NCBI GenBank assembly: GCA_041446545.1
Contig: JBGOEJ010000003.1
Coordinates: 62,001-126,000 of the forward strand
Length of the DNA: 64,000 nucleotides
Direction of reading: 5' to 3'
From: Fervidibacter canadensis
GTDB lineage: Bacteria > Armatimonadota > Fervidibacteria > Fervidibacterales > Fervidibacteraceae
This document shows, in pieces, positions 41,565 through 50,123 of this stretch (position 1 is its first letter; every line of letters begins with the position of its first letter). A program made the translations under genes and the position numbers. A model generated the notes under the pieces. That model worked only from the letters and a program-made list of their open reading frames with translations, was not told where the DNA came from and did not search any database.

Positions 41565-41890
41565 TAGTAGGGTTGGACGAACGGGTCGGGAGCGGGACGA
41601 GGTTTACCGAACCGAGGCGTCCGCCGTTCTGCAGGCGGGAGACCGAAAGGAACGGGCGGAACGATGACACCGGGCGGGGAGAAAAAGAAGGGGCGAAGGC
41701 GTTGTTGCTCCAACCGAGCCAATTGTTGCTCCAATTCGCGGACGCGCTTTTCCAATGCCTCCACTCGCGCTTTCAAGTTGTCGTCCCGCCATTGGGGCGT
41801 TGGCACCTGCATTTGTGGGGACGCCCAGAGAACGAAAACCCCGATGGCGAAACCGACGGCAATGAGCCATCCGAGCCATCGCTTCATCAT
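41540..41890 (-). CDS. Small membrane-anchored coiled-coil protein
   Basis: The 116-residue product has one N-terminal membrane helix (LGWLIAVGFAIGVFVLWASP), a heptad-like coiled coil (KARVEALEKRVRELEQQLARLEQQRLRPF) and a Pro-rich tail (PPGVIVPPVPFGLPP... PYYYPLTPEE). GGGAGGTGAGCG upstream of the tandem ATGs at 41885-41890 supports translation. I do not recognise a family. Function is unknown; a scaffold or envelope-spacer role would fit the architecture. It overlaps the BatD-like gene by 25 bp tail to tail. Confidence 0.7.
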   Translation of the reverse strand: MMKRWLGWLIAVGFAIGVFVLWASPQMQVPTPQWRDDNLKARVEALEKRVRELEQQLARLEQQRLRPFFFSPPGVIVPPVPFGLPPAERRTPRFGKPRPAPDPFVQPYYYPLTPEE

Positions 41891-41921
41891 CGCTCACCTC
41901 CCTGCTAATCATCGCAAAATT

Positions 41922-41951
41922 TTGAGACACTGCGCACCCGAAGTCTATCAA
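41922..41951 (+). promoter_or_regulatory. Candidate sigma-70 promoter for trpB
   Basis: TTGAGA (41922-41927) and TATCAA (41946-41951) are spaced by 18 bases and lie 53 bp before the trpB start. No trp leader peptide or T-box was seen in the short leader. Confidence 0.45.
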
Positions 41952-42004
41952 GGCGCTTCTCAAGCGTAAGCATCCATCAGGCATGGCAAAAGGAGGCGAC
42001 CCCG

Positions 42005-43222
42005 ATGGCATCGTTAGCGTGGGAGCAATTGCCCGATGAGCGGGGATGGTTTGGGGAATTTGGTGGGCGCTTCGTCCCTGAAACCCTGATGCATCCGTTG
42101 GAAGAATTGAACGAAGCCTTTGAGGCAGCGGTGCACGACCCGCATTTCCAAGCCCAATTGGATGCCCTCTTGCGCGATTACGCAGGGCGACCGACACCGC
42201 TCTATTTCGCCCGCCGCCTCACCGAACATTGTGGGGGAGCAAAGATTTACCTCAAGCGCGAAGACTTGCTGCACACAGGCGCCCACAAAATCAACAACAC
42301 CCTCGGTCAAGCCCTGCTGACTTTACGCATGGGCAAGCGGCGCGTCATCGCCGAAACGGGCGCAGGGCAACATGGCGTCGCTACGGCGACGGCAGCAGCC
42401 CTTTTGGGTTTGGAATGCGTTATTTACATGGGCGAAGTGGACATGGAGCGCCAGCGCCTCAATGTCTTTCGCATGCGCTTGCTGGGCGCAGAAGTCGTTC
42501 CCGTCAAAGCAGGTAGCCGCACCCTCAAAGACGCCATCAATGAAGCCTTGCGGGATTGGGTGACAAATGTCCGCACGACCCATTACATCCTCGGCAGCGT
42601 CACTGGTCCCCATCCCTTTCCCAAGATGGTGCGCCACTTCCAATCAGTCATCGGCAAGGAAGCCCGCCAGCAAATCTTGGAGCGGGAGGGGCGTTTGCCC
42701 GATTTCGTCGTCGCCTGCGTCGGTGGCGGCAGTAACGCTATGGGCATCTTCTGGGCGTTTCTGCCCGATGAGACAGTGCGCCTTGTCGGCGTGGAAGCGG
42801 CAGGCAAAGGGTTGACCACTCATGAACATGCCGCCAGTTTGTGCGCTGGAACCGTCGGCGTTTTGCATGGCGCTAAAACTTTCATCCTGCAAGATGATGA
42901 CGGGCAAATCCGCCATACCCACAGCATCAGCGCTGGCTTGGACTATCCCGCTGTCGGACCCGAACATGCTTTTCTGAAAGCGACGGGACGCGCTCAGTAT
43001 GTCGCCGTCACCGACGACGAAGCCTTAGAGGCCTTTGAGTTGCTGGCGAAGTTGGAGGGCATCTTGCCCGCTTTAGAACCCGCCCATGCCCTCGCCTACG
43101 CTTGTCGGTTAGCCCGCCATTTGCCCAAAGATGCCCTCGTCCTCGTCAACCTCTCAGGGCGGGGCGACAAAGATGTGGAAGTAGCGATGGCGGCTCTTCA
43201 AAGGCGACAAACTTCGGCATAA
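42005..43222 (+). CDS. trpB: Tryptophan synthase beta chain
   Basis: TrpB joins indole and serine to make tryptophan with PLP. The 405-residue product has the beta-1 type N-terminus (DERGWFGEFGGRFVPETLMHPLEELNEAF), the PLP lysine Lys95 in HTGAHKINNTLGQAL, the ETGAGQHGVATATAAALLGLECVIYMG segment and the phosphate-binding loop CVGGGSNAMGIFWAF. Good ribosome-binding site GGAGG. trpA and other trp genes are not adjacent, so its alpha partner must be elsewhere or it acts on free indole. Confidence 0.97.
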   Translation: MASLAWEQLPDERGWFGEFGGRFVPETLMHPLEELNEAFEAAVHDPHFQAQLDALLRDYAGRPTPLYFARRLTEHCGGAKIYLKREDLLHTGAHKINNTLGQALLTLRMGKRRVIAETGAGQHGVATATAAALLGLECVIYMGEVDMERQRLNVFRMRLLGAEVVPVKAGSRTLKDAINEALRDWVTNVRTTHYILGSVTGPHPFPKMVRHFQSVIGKEARQQILEREGRLPDFVVACVGGGSNAMGIFWAFLPDETVRLVGVEAAGKGLTTHEHAASLCAGTVGVLHGAKTFILQDDDGQIRHTHSISAGLDYPAVGPEHAFLKATGRAQYVAVTDDEALEAFELLAKLEGILPALEPAHALAYACRLARHLPKDALVLVNLSGRGDKDVEVAMAALQRRQTSA

Positions 43223-43276
43223 TTTTTCGCGCGTTAACGCAATGAACAGGCAGGACTTCATCTGGAGGCAGTTGCC

Positions 43277-44797
43277 ATGAGCATTCGTGAAGTCGTGGAC
43301 GACTTGGACAAGTTGCTGGCGGTCTTACCGCCTCGCATCCGTCAAGCGTTGGAAGCGCGCCCTGACCTTTCCGAGTTGTTGGAAGTCGTCATGGACTTGG
43401 GGCGCAAACCCGAAGCCCGCTTCCCGTCCCATTTCGTCTACCTCAGCGACGAACCTGTCAGCCATGACGATTTGGAATATGTCGTCCAGCGCATCGGCGA
43501 GTTCAACCGCGATAACCGCGCCGGCATTGAAGGGACACTCCACCGTATCTCCTGCATCCGCAACCGCAGTGGGCGCATTGTCGGACTCACTTGCCGTGTT
43601 GGGCGGGCGGTTTTTGGCACCGTCAACATCATCCGCGACATCGTGGAATCGGGCAAAAACATTTTGCTGCTGGGCAAACCCGGCGTCGGAAAGACGACAA
43701 AGCTGCGGGAAATTGCCCGCATCCTCGCCGACGAATTTGGCAAGCGGGTCATTGTCGTGGACACTTCCAACGAAATCGCCGGTGACGGCGATGTCCCGCA
43801 TCCAGGAATTGGGTTGGCTCGGAGGATGCAAGTTCCGTCACCCGAAAAGCAAGCCGATGTGATGATTGAAGCCGTAGAAAACCACATGCCTGAAGTCATC
43901 ATCGTGGACGAAATCGGACGGAAGGAAGAAGCCGATGCCGCCCGCACTATCGCCGAACGGGGCGTGCAATTGATTGCGACGGCGCACGGCAATACTTTGG
44001 AAAACCTTGTCGCCAACCCATTGCTTTGCGATTTGGTCGGTGGCATCCAAGCCGTCACCCTTTCCGACGAAGAAGCCCGAAGACGCGGGACGCAAAAGAC
44101 CGTCTTGGAACGAAAAGCCCCACCGACTTTTGATGTCGTCGTGGAGTTGATAGACCGCCACCAAGTTGCCATCCATCCCGACACCGCTAAAGCCGTAGAC
44201 GCTTTTTTGCGGGGGCAATCTGTCCGCCCTGAAATTCGCGAGGAGTTGCCCGACGGAAGCGTTCGCATCCTTCAACCGGCACAAGAGCCTTGTGAGGAGA
44301 GCGTCAAGGAACCGACCCCGTTGCTCTCGCGGGAGAAAGGCGGGCGTCTCTACGCTTACGGCGTCTCCCGCAAGCATTTGGAGCGGGCGACGATTTTGCT
44401 GGGCATCCCCCTTCGGTTAGTCAACTCCCCCAATGACGCCGATGTTATCCTCACGCTGGAATCGCATTTGCGAAAAGGGCACGGCAACCTGCGGGCTATC
44501 GCCGAGCGCGGGCAAAAACCCATCTTTGCATTGCGCAGCAACACTTACGCCCAAGTGGAGCGGACTTTGCGGCTGATTTTTGGCATCAGCCGAACGCCCG
44601 AAGAGGAGTTAGCCATCCGCGAGGCGGAAAGCGCCGTCCAAATCGTCTTGGAAGAGCACCGTCCCGTTGAGTTAACGCCTGTCGGTCCGCACCTGCGGAA
44701 GTTGCAACATCAAGTCGCCGAGCGCTACCACTTGCCCAGCGAATCCATCGGGCGCGAGCCTCGCCGCCGCGTCGTCATCTATCCCAACAACGAGTGA
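43277..44797 (+). CDS. AAA ATPase with R3H domain (Ycf45/SpoIIIAA-like)
   Basis: The 506-residue protein has an ATPase core related to SpoIIIAA and plastid Ycf45: IRNRSGRIVGLTCRVGRAVFGTVNIIRDIVESGKNILLLGKPGVGKTTKLREIAR (Walker A from about 133) and EVIIVDEIGRKEEADAARTIAERGVQLIATAHGNTLENLV (Walker B and sensor). After a variable linker comes a helical region (YAYGVSRKHLERATILLGIPLRLVNSPNDADVILTL) and a C-terminal R3H-type nucleic-acid-binding segment (LQHQVAERYHLPSESIGREPRRRVVIYP). Widespread in cyanobacteria, Firmicutes and relatives; the precise role is not settled. Stand-alone transcript; a 134-bp gap follows. Confidence 0.88.
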   Translation: MSIREVVDDLDKLLAVLPPRIRQALEARPDLSELLEVVMDLGRKPEARFPSHFVYLSDEPVSHDDLEYVVQRIGEFNRDNRAGIEGTLHRISCIRNRSGRIVGLTCRVGRAVFGTVNIIRDIVESGKNILLLGKPGVGKTTKLREIARILADEFGKRVIVVDTSNEIAGDGDVPHPGIGLARRMQVPSPEKQADVMIEAVENHMPEVIIVDEIGRKEEADAARTIAERGVQLIATAHGNTLENLVANPLLCDLVGGIQAVTLSDEEARRRGTQKTVLERKAPPTFDVVVELIDRHQVAIHPDTAKAVDAFLRGQSVRPEIREELPDGSVRILQPAQEPCEESVKEPTPLLSREKGGRLYAYGVSRKHLERATILLGIPLRLVNSPNDADVILTLESHLRKGHGNLRAIAERGQKPIFALRSNTYAQVERTLRLIFGISRTPEEELAIREAESAVQIVLEEHRPVELTPVGPHLRKLQHQVAERYHLPSESIGREPRRRVVIYPNNE

Positions 44798-44931
44798 AAC
44801 ACAAACTGAAGGATGCCTTCCTAATCGCAACTATCTGAGAGGGGTAGCAGCCTGCCCTTAGTAGCCTGAGAAAAGGACGGATGGCACAAGCGCCGTCGTC
44901 TTTATAGCGCGACGGTAAGGGGCGACCAAGG

Positions 44932-45912
44932 ATGCAGACTGTCCGTGTCGGCAACACATCGGTGCAAGTTTCCCGCCTTTGCTTCGGGACGATGCAATTG
45001 GGACCGTTGCTGCGGCGCCTTCCGCTGATGCAAGGTGCTGACCTGCTCCTTTATGCCTTTGACTGCGGCATCACGACCTTTGACACGGCGAAAGAGTATC
45101 GCACCCGTGACTACCTTGCCGTCGCTTTCGGCGACAAACCTCAAGTCGTCGTCATTGACAAATCGTCGGCTCGCTCCTACGAAGGGATGGAACGGGAAGT
45201 CGCCGAGAGTTTGATTGATTTGAACCGAGAGGAAGCCGACCTCTTTTTGCTCAACGATGTCCGTTCCCGCCAAGACTTTGCGATGCGGCAAGGCGCTTGG
45301 CGTTACCTTTGCGAGGCGAAAACGATGGGACTGGTCAAAGCCATCGGCTTGTCCACCCACACGGTGGAAGGGGCGCTGTTGGCGGCAGAACTTAAAGAAG
45401 CCGATTTCGTGCAAGTGGCGTTCAATGTGATCGGGGCAGGCATTTTGGACGGTGATTTGGCGGCGATGGAAGGGGCTTTGCAACGGCTCAAAGACGCCGG
45501 CAAAACCGTTTGCGCCATCAAGCCCCTCGCAGGAGGAATGCTTTCCCGCGACCGATGGAAAGAAGCCTTGGAGTTCGTCTTTACCCATCCTTGCGTTGAT
45601 TGCGTTTGTGTGGGATTGCTCACCCGCGAAGAGATAGACGCTGCCTGCGCCTTCGCCAACGGCGAACTTGTCGACGAAGCGACCGCTACGACCATCGCCC
45701 AAACGCCCCGCAAGTTGGTCATCTTGGATTGGTGCACGGGTTGCGAAGCCTGCATCCCTGTCTGCCCGACCCAAGCCCTTTCCATGAAGGATGGGATGGC
45801 ACGGGTTATCCATGAACGCTGCGACTGGTGCGGCAAGTGCGGTCCTGTCTGCCCCGATGAAGCCATTTTCCTTCTCGCCAACCCTATCGTCCCAAAGGAA
45901 GAAGCGGAGTGA
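44932..45912 (+). CDS. Aldo/keto reductase fused to 2[4Fe-4S] ferredoxin domain
   Basis: The 326-residue protein is an aldo/keto-reductase TIM barrel (VSRLCFGTMQLG, TFDTAKEYRTRDY, VVIDKSSARSYEGMEREVAESL, VKAIGLSTH, CAIKPLAGGML) with a C-terminal bacterial ferredoxin domain. The ferredoxin part has two clusters: CTGCEACIPVCP and CDWCGKCGPVCP (about 268-310). The fusion suggests electron transfer between a NAD(P)H-type carbonyl reduction and ferredoxin-like partners; such fusions occur in anaerobes and thermophiles. Substrate is unknown. It is followed by prmA after 15 bp. Confidence 0.9.
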   Translation: MQTVRVGNTSVQVSRLCFGTMQLGPLLRRLPLMQGADLLLYAFDCGITTFDTAKEYRTRDYLAVAFGDKPQVVVIDKSSARSYEGMEREVAESLIDLNREEADLFLLNDVRSRQDFAMRQGAWRYLCEAKTMGLVKAIGLSTHTVEGALLAAELKEADFVQVAFNVIGAGILDGDLAAMEGALQRLKDAGKTVCAIKPLAGGMLSRDRWKEALEFVFTHPCVDCVCVGLLTREEIDAACAFANGELVDEATATTIAQTPRKLVILDWCTGCEACIPVCPTQALSMKDGMARVIHERCDWCGKCGPVCPDEAIFLLANPIVPKEEAE

Positions 45913-45927
45913 GCCCTTGACACCCTC

Positions 45928-46722
45928 ATGCCTGTCACCTTCTGGGCAATCGCCGAACCGACAGCGATGGAAACCTTGAAGGCAAAAGGGCAGTGGTTGG
46001 GAGTAAGGCAACTGCGCCAGCAACCTTGGGGCGGCAATTGCCTCCTTTCCGCCCGTCTCCCTGAGACGGCAGATAGCCCCTTGCAGGTGCAATGGCTTTG
46101 GGAGCAAGTTCGTCCAATGGTCAAGGCGTTTTATGCGGGGGGCGGCAAGTTAGCGCCCTCATCGCCTTTCTTGCCTTCTGCTCCCTTTTTACCGAGGAGG
46201 CAGGGTGTTTTCGGCACCGCCCACCATCCGACGACCCGCCTTTGCCTTGCCTTGCTTGATCTTTTGCCTTTGCAAGGCAAACGGGTGTTGGACATCGGGA
46301 CGGGCACGGGCATTTTAGCCATCGCCGCTACCCAGCGGGGTGCTGCCCTCGTCGTTGCGACGGACATTTCGCCCACAGCGGCGCAAGTCGCCCGCTTCAA
46401 TCTCGCTCAAACGAGCCGATCCCGTTGGGCAGTGCTCGTCGGCGACTTAGCGCAACCTTTGCGGGGCACTTTTGACCTCGTTTGCTGCAACATCAGCGCT
46501 GAAGCCCTTTTGCGGTTGCTTCCCGACCTTTCTCGCCTGCTTCCCGATGGCGACTTAATCGCTTCTGGGTTTTTGGGCTCGGAATGGCGAACGGTTCGTC
46601 GGGGGTTGTTGGCGCACTCCATCCGCTTGCTCGGGTGGCAATTTCTCAACGGCTGGCTCGCTTTCCTTGCTCACTCGTCCGCCAAACGAGAAACGAAGGT
46701 TCTTCCGTCACCGCCACTGTGA
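45928..46722 (+). CDS. prmA: Ribosomal protein L11 methyltransferase-like
   Basis: The 264-residue protein has the PrmA C-terminal SAM domain: FGTAHHPTTRLCLALLDLL, then VLDIGTGTGILAIAATQRGAALVVATDISPTAAQVARFNLAQ, and FDLVCCNISAEALLRLLPDL in place of the usual NI(L/I)A. The N-terminal substrate domain is short. PrmA trimethylates L11 at several sites. The start ATG 45928 has no strong ribosome-binding site, and a later start is possible. Its last 77 bp overlap the 3' end of the convergent GH-A hydrolase gene, longer than other overlaps in the window. Confidence 0.82.
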   Translation: MPVTFWAIAEPTAMETLKAKGQWLGVRQLRQQPWGGNCLLSARLPETADSPLQVQWLWEQVRPMVKAFYAGGGKLAPSSPFLPSAPFLPRRQGVFGTAHHPTTRLCLALLDLLPLQGKRVLDIGTGTGILAIAATQRGAALVVATDISPTAAQVARFNLAQTSRSRWAVLVGDLAQPLRGTFDLVCCNISAEALLRLLPDLSRLLPDGDLIASGFLGSEWRTVRRGLLAHSIRLLGWQFLNGWLAFLAHSSAKRETKVLPSPPL

Positions 46723-48673
46723 CCTTGCCTCCCTGAACTGAAATCCGTCGTTCGTTGCCCATCAAGTCAACGAACCTCACCGCTTTCGTCGGGACGGAAA
46801 GTGTCAAGGTTTGCTTGCCCTTGATCGCCCAGACGGCAAGGACATTGCCACTTTCACCCGCAAACTCTAAGGCGGCAGCATTTTCGCCCACCTCCCATCG
46901 GCGCACGAACTTCTTGCCCACCAGCATCCGCACCATCGTGTTGTAGGCAGCGTAGGGGACTTTTGGCGAACTATCAAAGCGAATGAGCCCGAAGTTGTGC
47001 TCGTTGTAGTTTGGGTCTTCGCCGTCGTCTTGAAAGTCGTAAACGAACACCCGCTCAATGAAGGGCAGCGTCAGTGCCCAAAGGTAAGTGCGGACGATGT
47101 TCGCTGCCGAAAGCCATTGGGGCGTCCCACCCGTGTGGGTCGGATAGCCAAACTCTGTCAGCCAAACTTTCAAGTGCCCGACGCCATATTTTTCCAGCAA
47201 CCCTTTCAACCGCTGCATTTCGCCGACAAAGTCGCTGGCTTCGGGTGAACGGGGATAGCGATAAGGATGCACCGAGATGGCATCCATGAACTTGCCGCCG
47301 TCCCGCTTGAGGACTTCCTCAATGAAGCCAAAATCCGTCCCTGCCGTGCAAACGCCGACAACTGTCGCCATCGGGTCAGTCGCCTTGACGACTTGATAGA
47401 CAGTTTTGAGCAATTCGGTGTAGTCGGCGGGGTTAGGCTTGGGCTTCCAAAAGCCGATGTTGGGTTCGTTCCAAACTTCCCAGTGGCGACAAATCGTCCC
47501 ATAGCGGCTCATCAACTCGCGGCAATAACGGGCGAAGGCTTGGCGTCCTTCTTCCGTGTGGGGTGCGACGCCACCGTCGTAGTGCTTGTTGGCGTAGTTG
47601 AAGATGATGAGCGGTCGCAAACCGAGTTTGCTTGCCGCTTGCATGTAGGCATCGTAGTAGGCGGGGAAAGTGAATTTGCCCTTCTCCCGTTCCACATCGT
47701 TCCAGTAAAGTTCGTCACGAATCTGCGCCGCTCCCATCTTGCGGATGAGTTCCAAGGTGTCAGGCACTTTATGTTTGTGCTGACCGAAATGCGTGCAAAC
47801 GCCGAAGGGGCTGTCGTTCCAAAGAAGGGTGGGCTCAGGCAGCCAACAGAGAGAAAAGGCTTTTGACCATTCGCCCATTTGCACCTGCACGAAGTAAACG
47901 CCGAAGGCATTAAGGGACAGCGATAACGGGCGCTCTAACGGCTTGTCGGGTAAAACGGTCACCTTGCCCTGCCATAGTTGGCGGATTGCCTCCTCACGGT
48001 GATTGAGGAGCCGCACAGTCACCTCAACGGTGACGGGCTGCTGGGCAGTGAACACCAACTTGCCCGACGGGACATCCCCTTTGCCCCAGAAGTAGCCCCA
48101 TTGCTTCGTGGGCACAAATTGCACCGTCACAGGCGGTCTCTCCTCTTCGCCGTAGTGGACAGTCACGGCGTCAAAAGCGACGACCCCTTCCGAAGGGCGC
48201 ACAAGGCTGTCAAGGACGAGGCTGAAGAAGGTGATGGGTTCATCTAACTGCCCGTTGCCGTCGCCGCCCCAATGACCGTGGGGGGCATCCAGACGCGTCC
48301 AAAGCCGTCGCCATCCCTGAAAGTGCAGCGTCCCCAAATCAAACTGATGCCACTCACCGTTTTTGTCCACGAACCGAACCCGAACGATGTTGCCCGAACC
48401 GTCACCCCAAACGGCGACACTGATTCGGCGCGGCTTGCCGCTCAGTCGGTGCGGAGCGATGACTTCCAGATATTGCAGCCCTTGCACCTGCTCAAAGCGG
48501 TAACGCAATTCAGCGCATCGCTTCCCTTCAAAAGGGCGCTCCGTGCTCAGCCGAACTTGTGACGACGGATGAATTTGCATCCCGCCCAAGCGCAATTCTT
48601 TCGGCTGCTCAAAATCTTCCAGCATCACTGTCGCCCCTTGCACCAATGCAAACATCATCAGCCAATGGAGCAC
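46646..48673 (-). CDS. Exported glycoside hydrolase, clan GH-A (GH39-like)
   Basis: The 675-residue product has a short signal (MLHWLMMFALVQGATV) and a carbohydrate-binding-like beta-sandwich (about 18-175). A second beta-domain (180-280) precedes a TIM barrel from about 285 (FGVCTHFGQHKHKVPDTLELIRKMGAAQIRDELYWNDVEREKG). Catalytic candidates are Glu403 in HWEVWNEPN (acid/base) and Glu507 in VWLTEFGYP (nucleophile), the clan GH-A pair in the GH39 style. A C-terminal beta-domain closes the chain. Substrate is unknown; a xylosidase- or exoglycosidase-type role is possible. The GTG start has GGAGGTG upstream. It follows the sialidase-like gene by 15 bp on the same strand. Confidence 0.87.
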   Translation of the reverse strand: MLHWLMMFALVQGATVMLEDFEQPKELRLGGMQIHPSSQVRLSTERPFEGKRCAELRYRFEQVQGLQYLEVIAPHRLSGKPRRISVAVWGDGSGNIVRVRFVDKNGEWHQFDLGTLHFQGWRRLWTRLDAPHGHWGGDGNGQLDEPITFFSLVLDSLVRPSEGVVAFDAVTVHYGEEERPPVTVQFVPTKQWGYFWGKGDVPSGKLVFTAQQPVTVEVTVRLLNHREEAIRQLWQGKVTVLPDKPLERPLSLSLNAFGVYFVQVQMGEWSKAFSLCWLPEPTLLWNDSPFGVCTHFGQHKHKVPDTLELIRKMGAAQIRDELYWNDVEREKGKFTFPAYYDAYMQAASKLGLRPLIIFNYANKHYDGGVAPHTEEGRQAFARYCRELMSRYGTICRHWEVWNEPNIGFWKPKPNPADYTELLKTVYQVVKATDPMATVVGVCTAGTDFGFIEEVLKRDGGKFMDAISVHPYRYPRSPEASDFVGEMQRLKGLLEKYGVGHLKVWLTEFGYPTHTGGTPQWLSAANIVRTYLWALTLPFIERVFVYDFQDDGEDPNYNEHNFGLIRFDSSPKVPYAAYNTMVRMLVGKKFVRRWEVGENAAALEFAGESGNVLAVWAIKGKQTLTLSVPTKAVRFVDLMGNERRISVQGGKVTVAVTEEPSFLVWRTSEQGKRASR

Positions 48674-48688
48674 AGCACTGGCACCTCC

Positions 48689-49639
48689 TCACATGCCGCC
48701 CTTCAGCCATCGGCGGTCAAAAATAGCGTGGCGGATTCTTTGGCGGCGATAAGTATAGGCGCAATGCACCAACCCATCGCTATCCACCACCAGACACGGG
48801 TAACTGAACTCACCGTCGCCCACTTCCAAATCACGGATGACCGTCCAACGCTCGCTTTCATCGGGCGAAAAGGCGATGCTTAATGGCGTGCGTCTTTCCA
48901 CGCTGTCATTGAAGGCTAACACCAACGCCCCGTCGCTCATGCGTGCCAAGTCAACGGCGGCATTGGGATTTGGCAAGTTTGTCGGCTCGGGTGCTGACCA
49001 AGTGAACCCACCGTCGTCGGAAGTGAGCCGAACGATCCGCCCCATCGTGCTGCGGCAATAAGCCAACAACTGCCCATCAGCAAGTTCCACGACAGCAGGT
49101 TGAATGAGTCCCCGTTGCCGAACGATTGCCACTTCCTGCCAACTTCGCCCACCGTCTTTTGAGCGCCAAAAGACAGGTTGCCATCGCCGCTCGTCATAAA
49201 GAGGCAAAAGCCACGCCCCATCTTTCAGGACAAGGGGCTTGGTGCGGGGCATGATGCCTTGAAGGGCACAAAGCAATTGCGGTTCACCCCAAGTCTCTCC
49301 GTTGTCTACAGACCGCATCGCAAAAAGAAACGCCGTCGCCCAACCGCGACCTTGAAGGGTGACGAAAAAGAGCCAAACCGTTCCGTCAGGGGCGACGAAC
49401 AAAACAGGGTTGCCATCTGCCTTGCCGTTGGTGTCCACGAGTTTGTGCGGTTTCGCCCACACCCATTCGTTCCCTTGCCGATGACCGTGCGCAAGGAAGA
49501 TGGCTTGGTCTGGTGCCGTCTCATAAGTGCCCGCATAAAACGCGCAGAGCAAATCGCCATCGGGCAACACTGTTAGCGTTGCGGCATGTGCCATCGGATG
49601 ACTTTCCATCGGCACAAAAATGTCCCGCTTGACCAACAT
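48689..49639 (-). CDS. Sialidase-like exo-glycosidase (BNR/Asp-box repeats)
   Basis: The protein of about 316 residues has repeated Asp-boxes: SVDNGETWGEP, SKDGGRSWQEV and SDDGGFTWSAP, in a six-bladed sialidase-type propeller. The segments NPVLFVAPDGTVWLFF, TKPLVLKDGAWLLPLYDE and YCRSTMGRIVRLTSDDGG resemble the exo-alpha-sialidase/neuraminidase superfamily. Many such proteins in non-pathogens act on other sugars, so the sialic acid link is not secure. No clear signal peptide is seen with ATG 49639; a TTG start at 49735 would add a hydrophobic N-terminus but lacks a ribosome-binding site. Operon with the GH-A hydrolase downstream. Confidence 0.82.
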   Translation of the reverse strand: MLVKRDIFVPMESHPMAHAATLTVLPDGDLLCAFYAGTYETAPDQAIFLAHGHRQGNEWVWAKPHKLVDTNGKADGNPVLFVAPDGTVWLFFVTLQGRGWATAFLFAMRSVDNGETWGEPQLLCALQGIMPRTKPLVLKDGAWLLPLYDERRWQPVFWRSKDGGRSWQEVAIVRQRGLIQPAVVELADGQLLAYCRSTMGRIVRLTSDDGGFTWSAPEPTNLPNPNAAVDLARMSDGALVLAFNDSVERRTPLSIAFSPDESERWTVIRDLEVGDGEFSYPCLVVDSDGLVHCAYTYRRQRIRHAIFDRRWLKGGM

Positions 49640-49774
49640 CGCCACCACCCGCCCCAACTTTAGCACTGCCCAAAAGCAGGGCAAGCCAAAGCAGAGGACA
49701 AAGAAAGTGTTACGGGACGGGAGCGTGGAAGGCAAAAAACCGTCGTGGGCACAAGTTGACGAAAAAATTAGTCA

Positions 49775-49867
49775 TGGCGGAGCGACGGGGATTCGAACCC
49801 CGGAGAACCCTCTTCGGGCTCTACCCGGTTTCCAGCCGGGTCCCTTCGTCCACTCGGGCATCGCTCC
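49775..49867 (-). tRNA. tRNA-Ser (anticodon GGA)
   Basis: Type II tRNA with acceptor arms GGAGCGA/TCGCTCC, discriminator G and encoded CCA (49775-49777). The anticodon stem-loop is ACCCGG-CTGGAAA-CCGGGT with anticodon GGA. A long variable arm (GAGCCCGAAGAGGGTTCTC) is followed by the T loop TTCGAAT. Reads UCC/UCU codons. It lies 25 bp downstream of the second serine tRNA and is probably co-transcribed. Confidence 0.96.
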
Positions 49868-49892
49868 GCTTGCACGGGGTCGGTCGCTCGCT

Positions 49893-49988
49893 TGGCGGAG
49901 GGACGGGGATTTGAACCCCGGAGGAGCGTCCTTCAACGCCCCTACGCGATTTCGAGTCGCGCCCCTTCAGCCGCTCGGGCATCCCTCC
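49893..49988 (-). tRNA. tRNA-Ser (anticodon CGA)
   Basis: Type II tRNA with acceptor arms GGAGGGA/TCCCTCC, discriminator G and encoded CCA (49893-49895). The anticodon stem-loop is GCGCGA-CTCGAAA-TCGCGT with anticodon CGA for UCG. A long variable arm and T arm CGGGG-TTCAAAT-CCCCG follow. First gene of the two-tRNA transcript. Confidence 0.96.
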
Positions 49989-49997
49989 GAGGGAAAA

Positions 49998-50027
49998 ATT
50001 TTAGCCAACGCCTTTAAACAGTGCCAA
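49998..50027 (-). promoter_or_regulatory. Promoter of the tRNA-Ser pair
   Basis: On the minus strand TTGGCA (50022-50027) and TAAAAT (49998-50003) are spaced by 18 bases and end about 10 bases before the first tRNA nucleotide. That is the expected place for a tRNA promoter. Confidence 0.65.
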
Positions 50028-50123
50028 CCCCTCCTGTAGCCGATGAACCTCTCAATGCCGCTGCCTCGCAAACGTGCCTATCCATAAGTTCAGCGAGTTT
50101 CGGGCACTATCCCATTCCGCCCT

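Noticed and set aside
44880..44931. Inverted repeat CCGTCG...CGACGG before the aldo/keto reductase
   Set aside because: A 6-bp stem with an 11-base loop and no U-tract; common by chance at this GC content.
49740..49774. Possible terminator after the tRNA-Ser pair (CGTC...GACG then TTTTTT on the minus strand)
   Set aside because: The stem is only four base pairs with a long loop; too weak to list.
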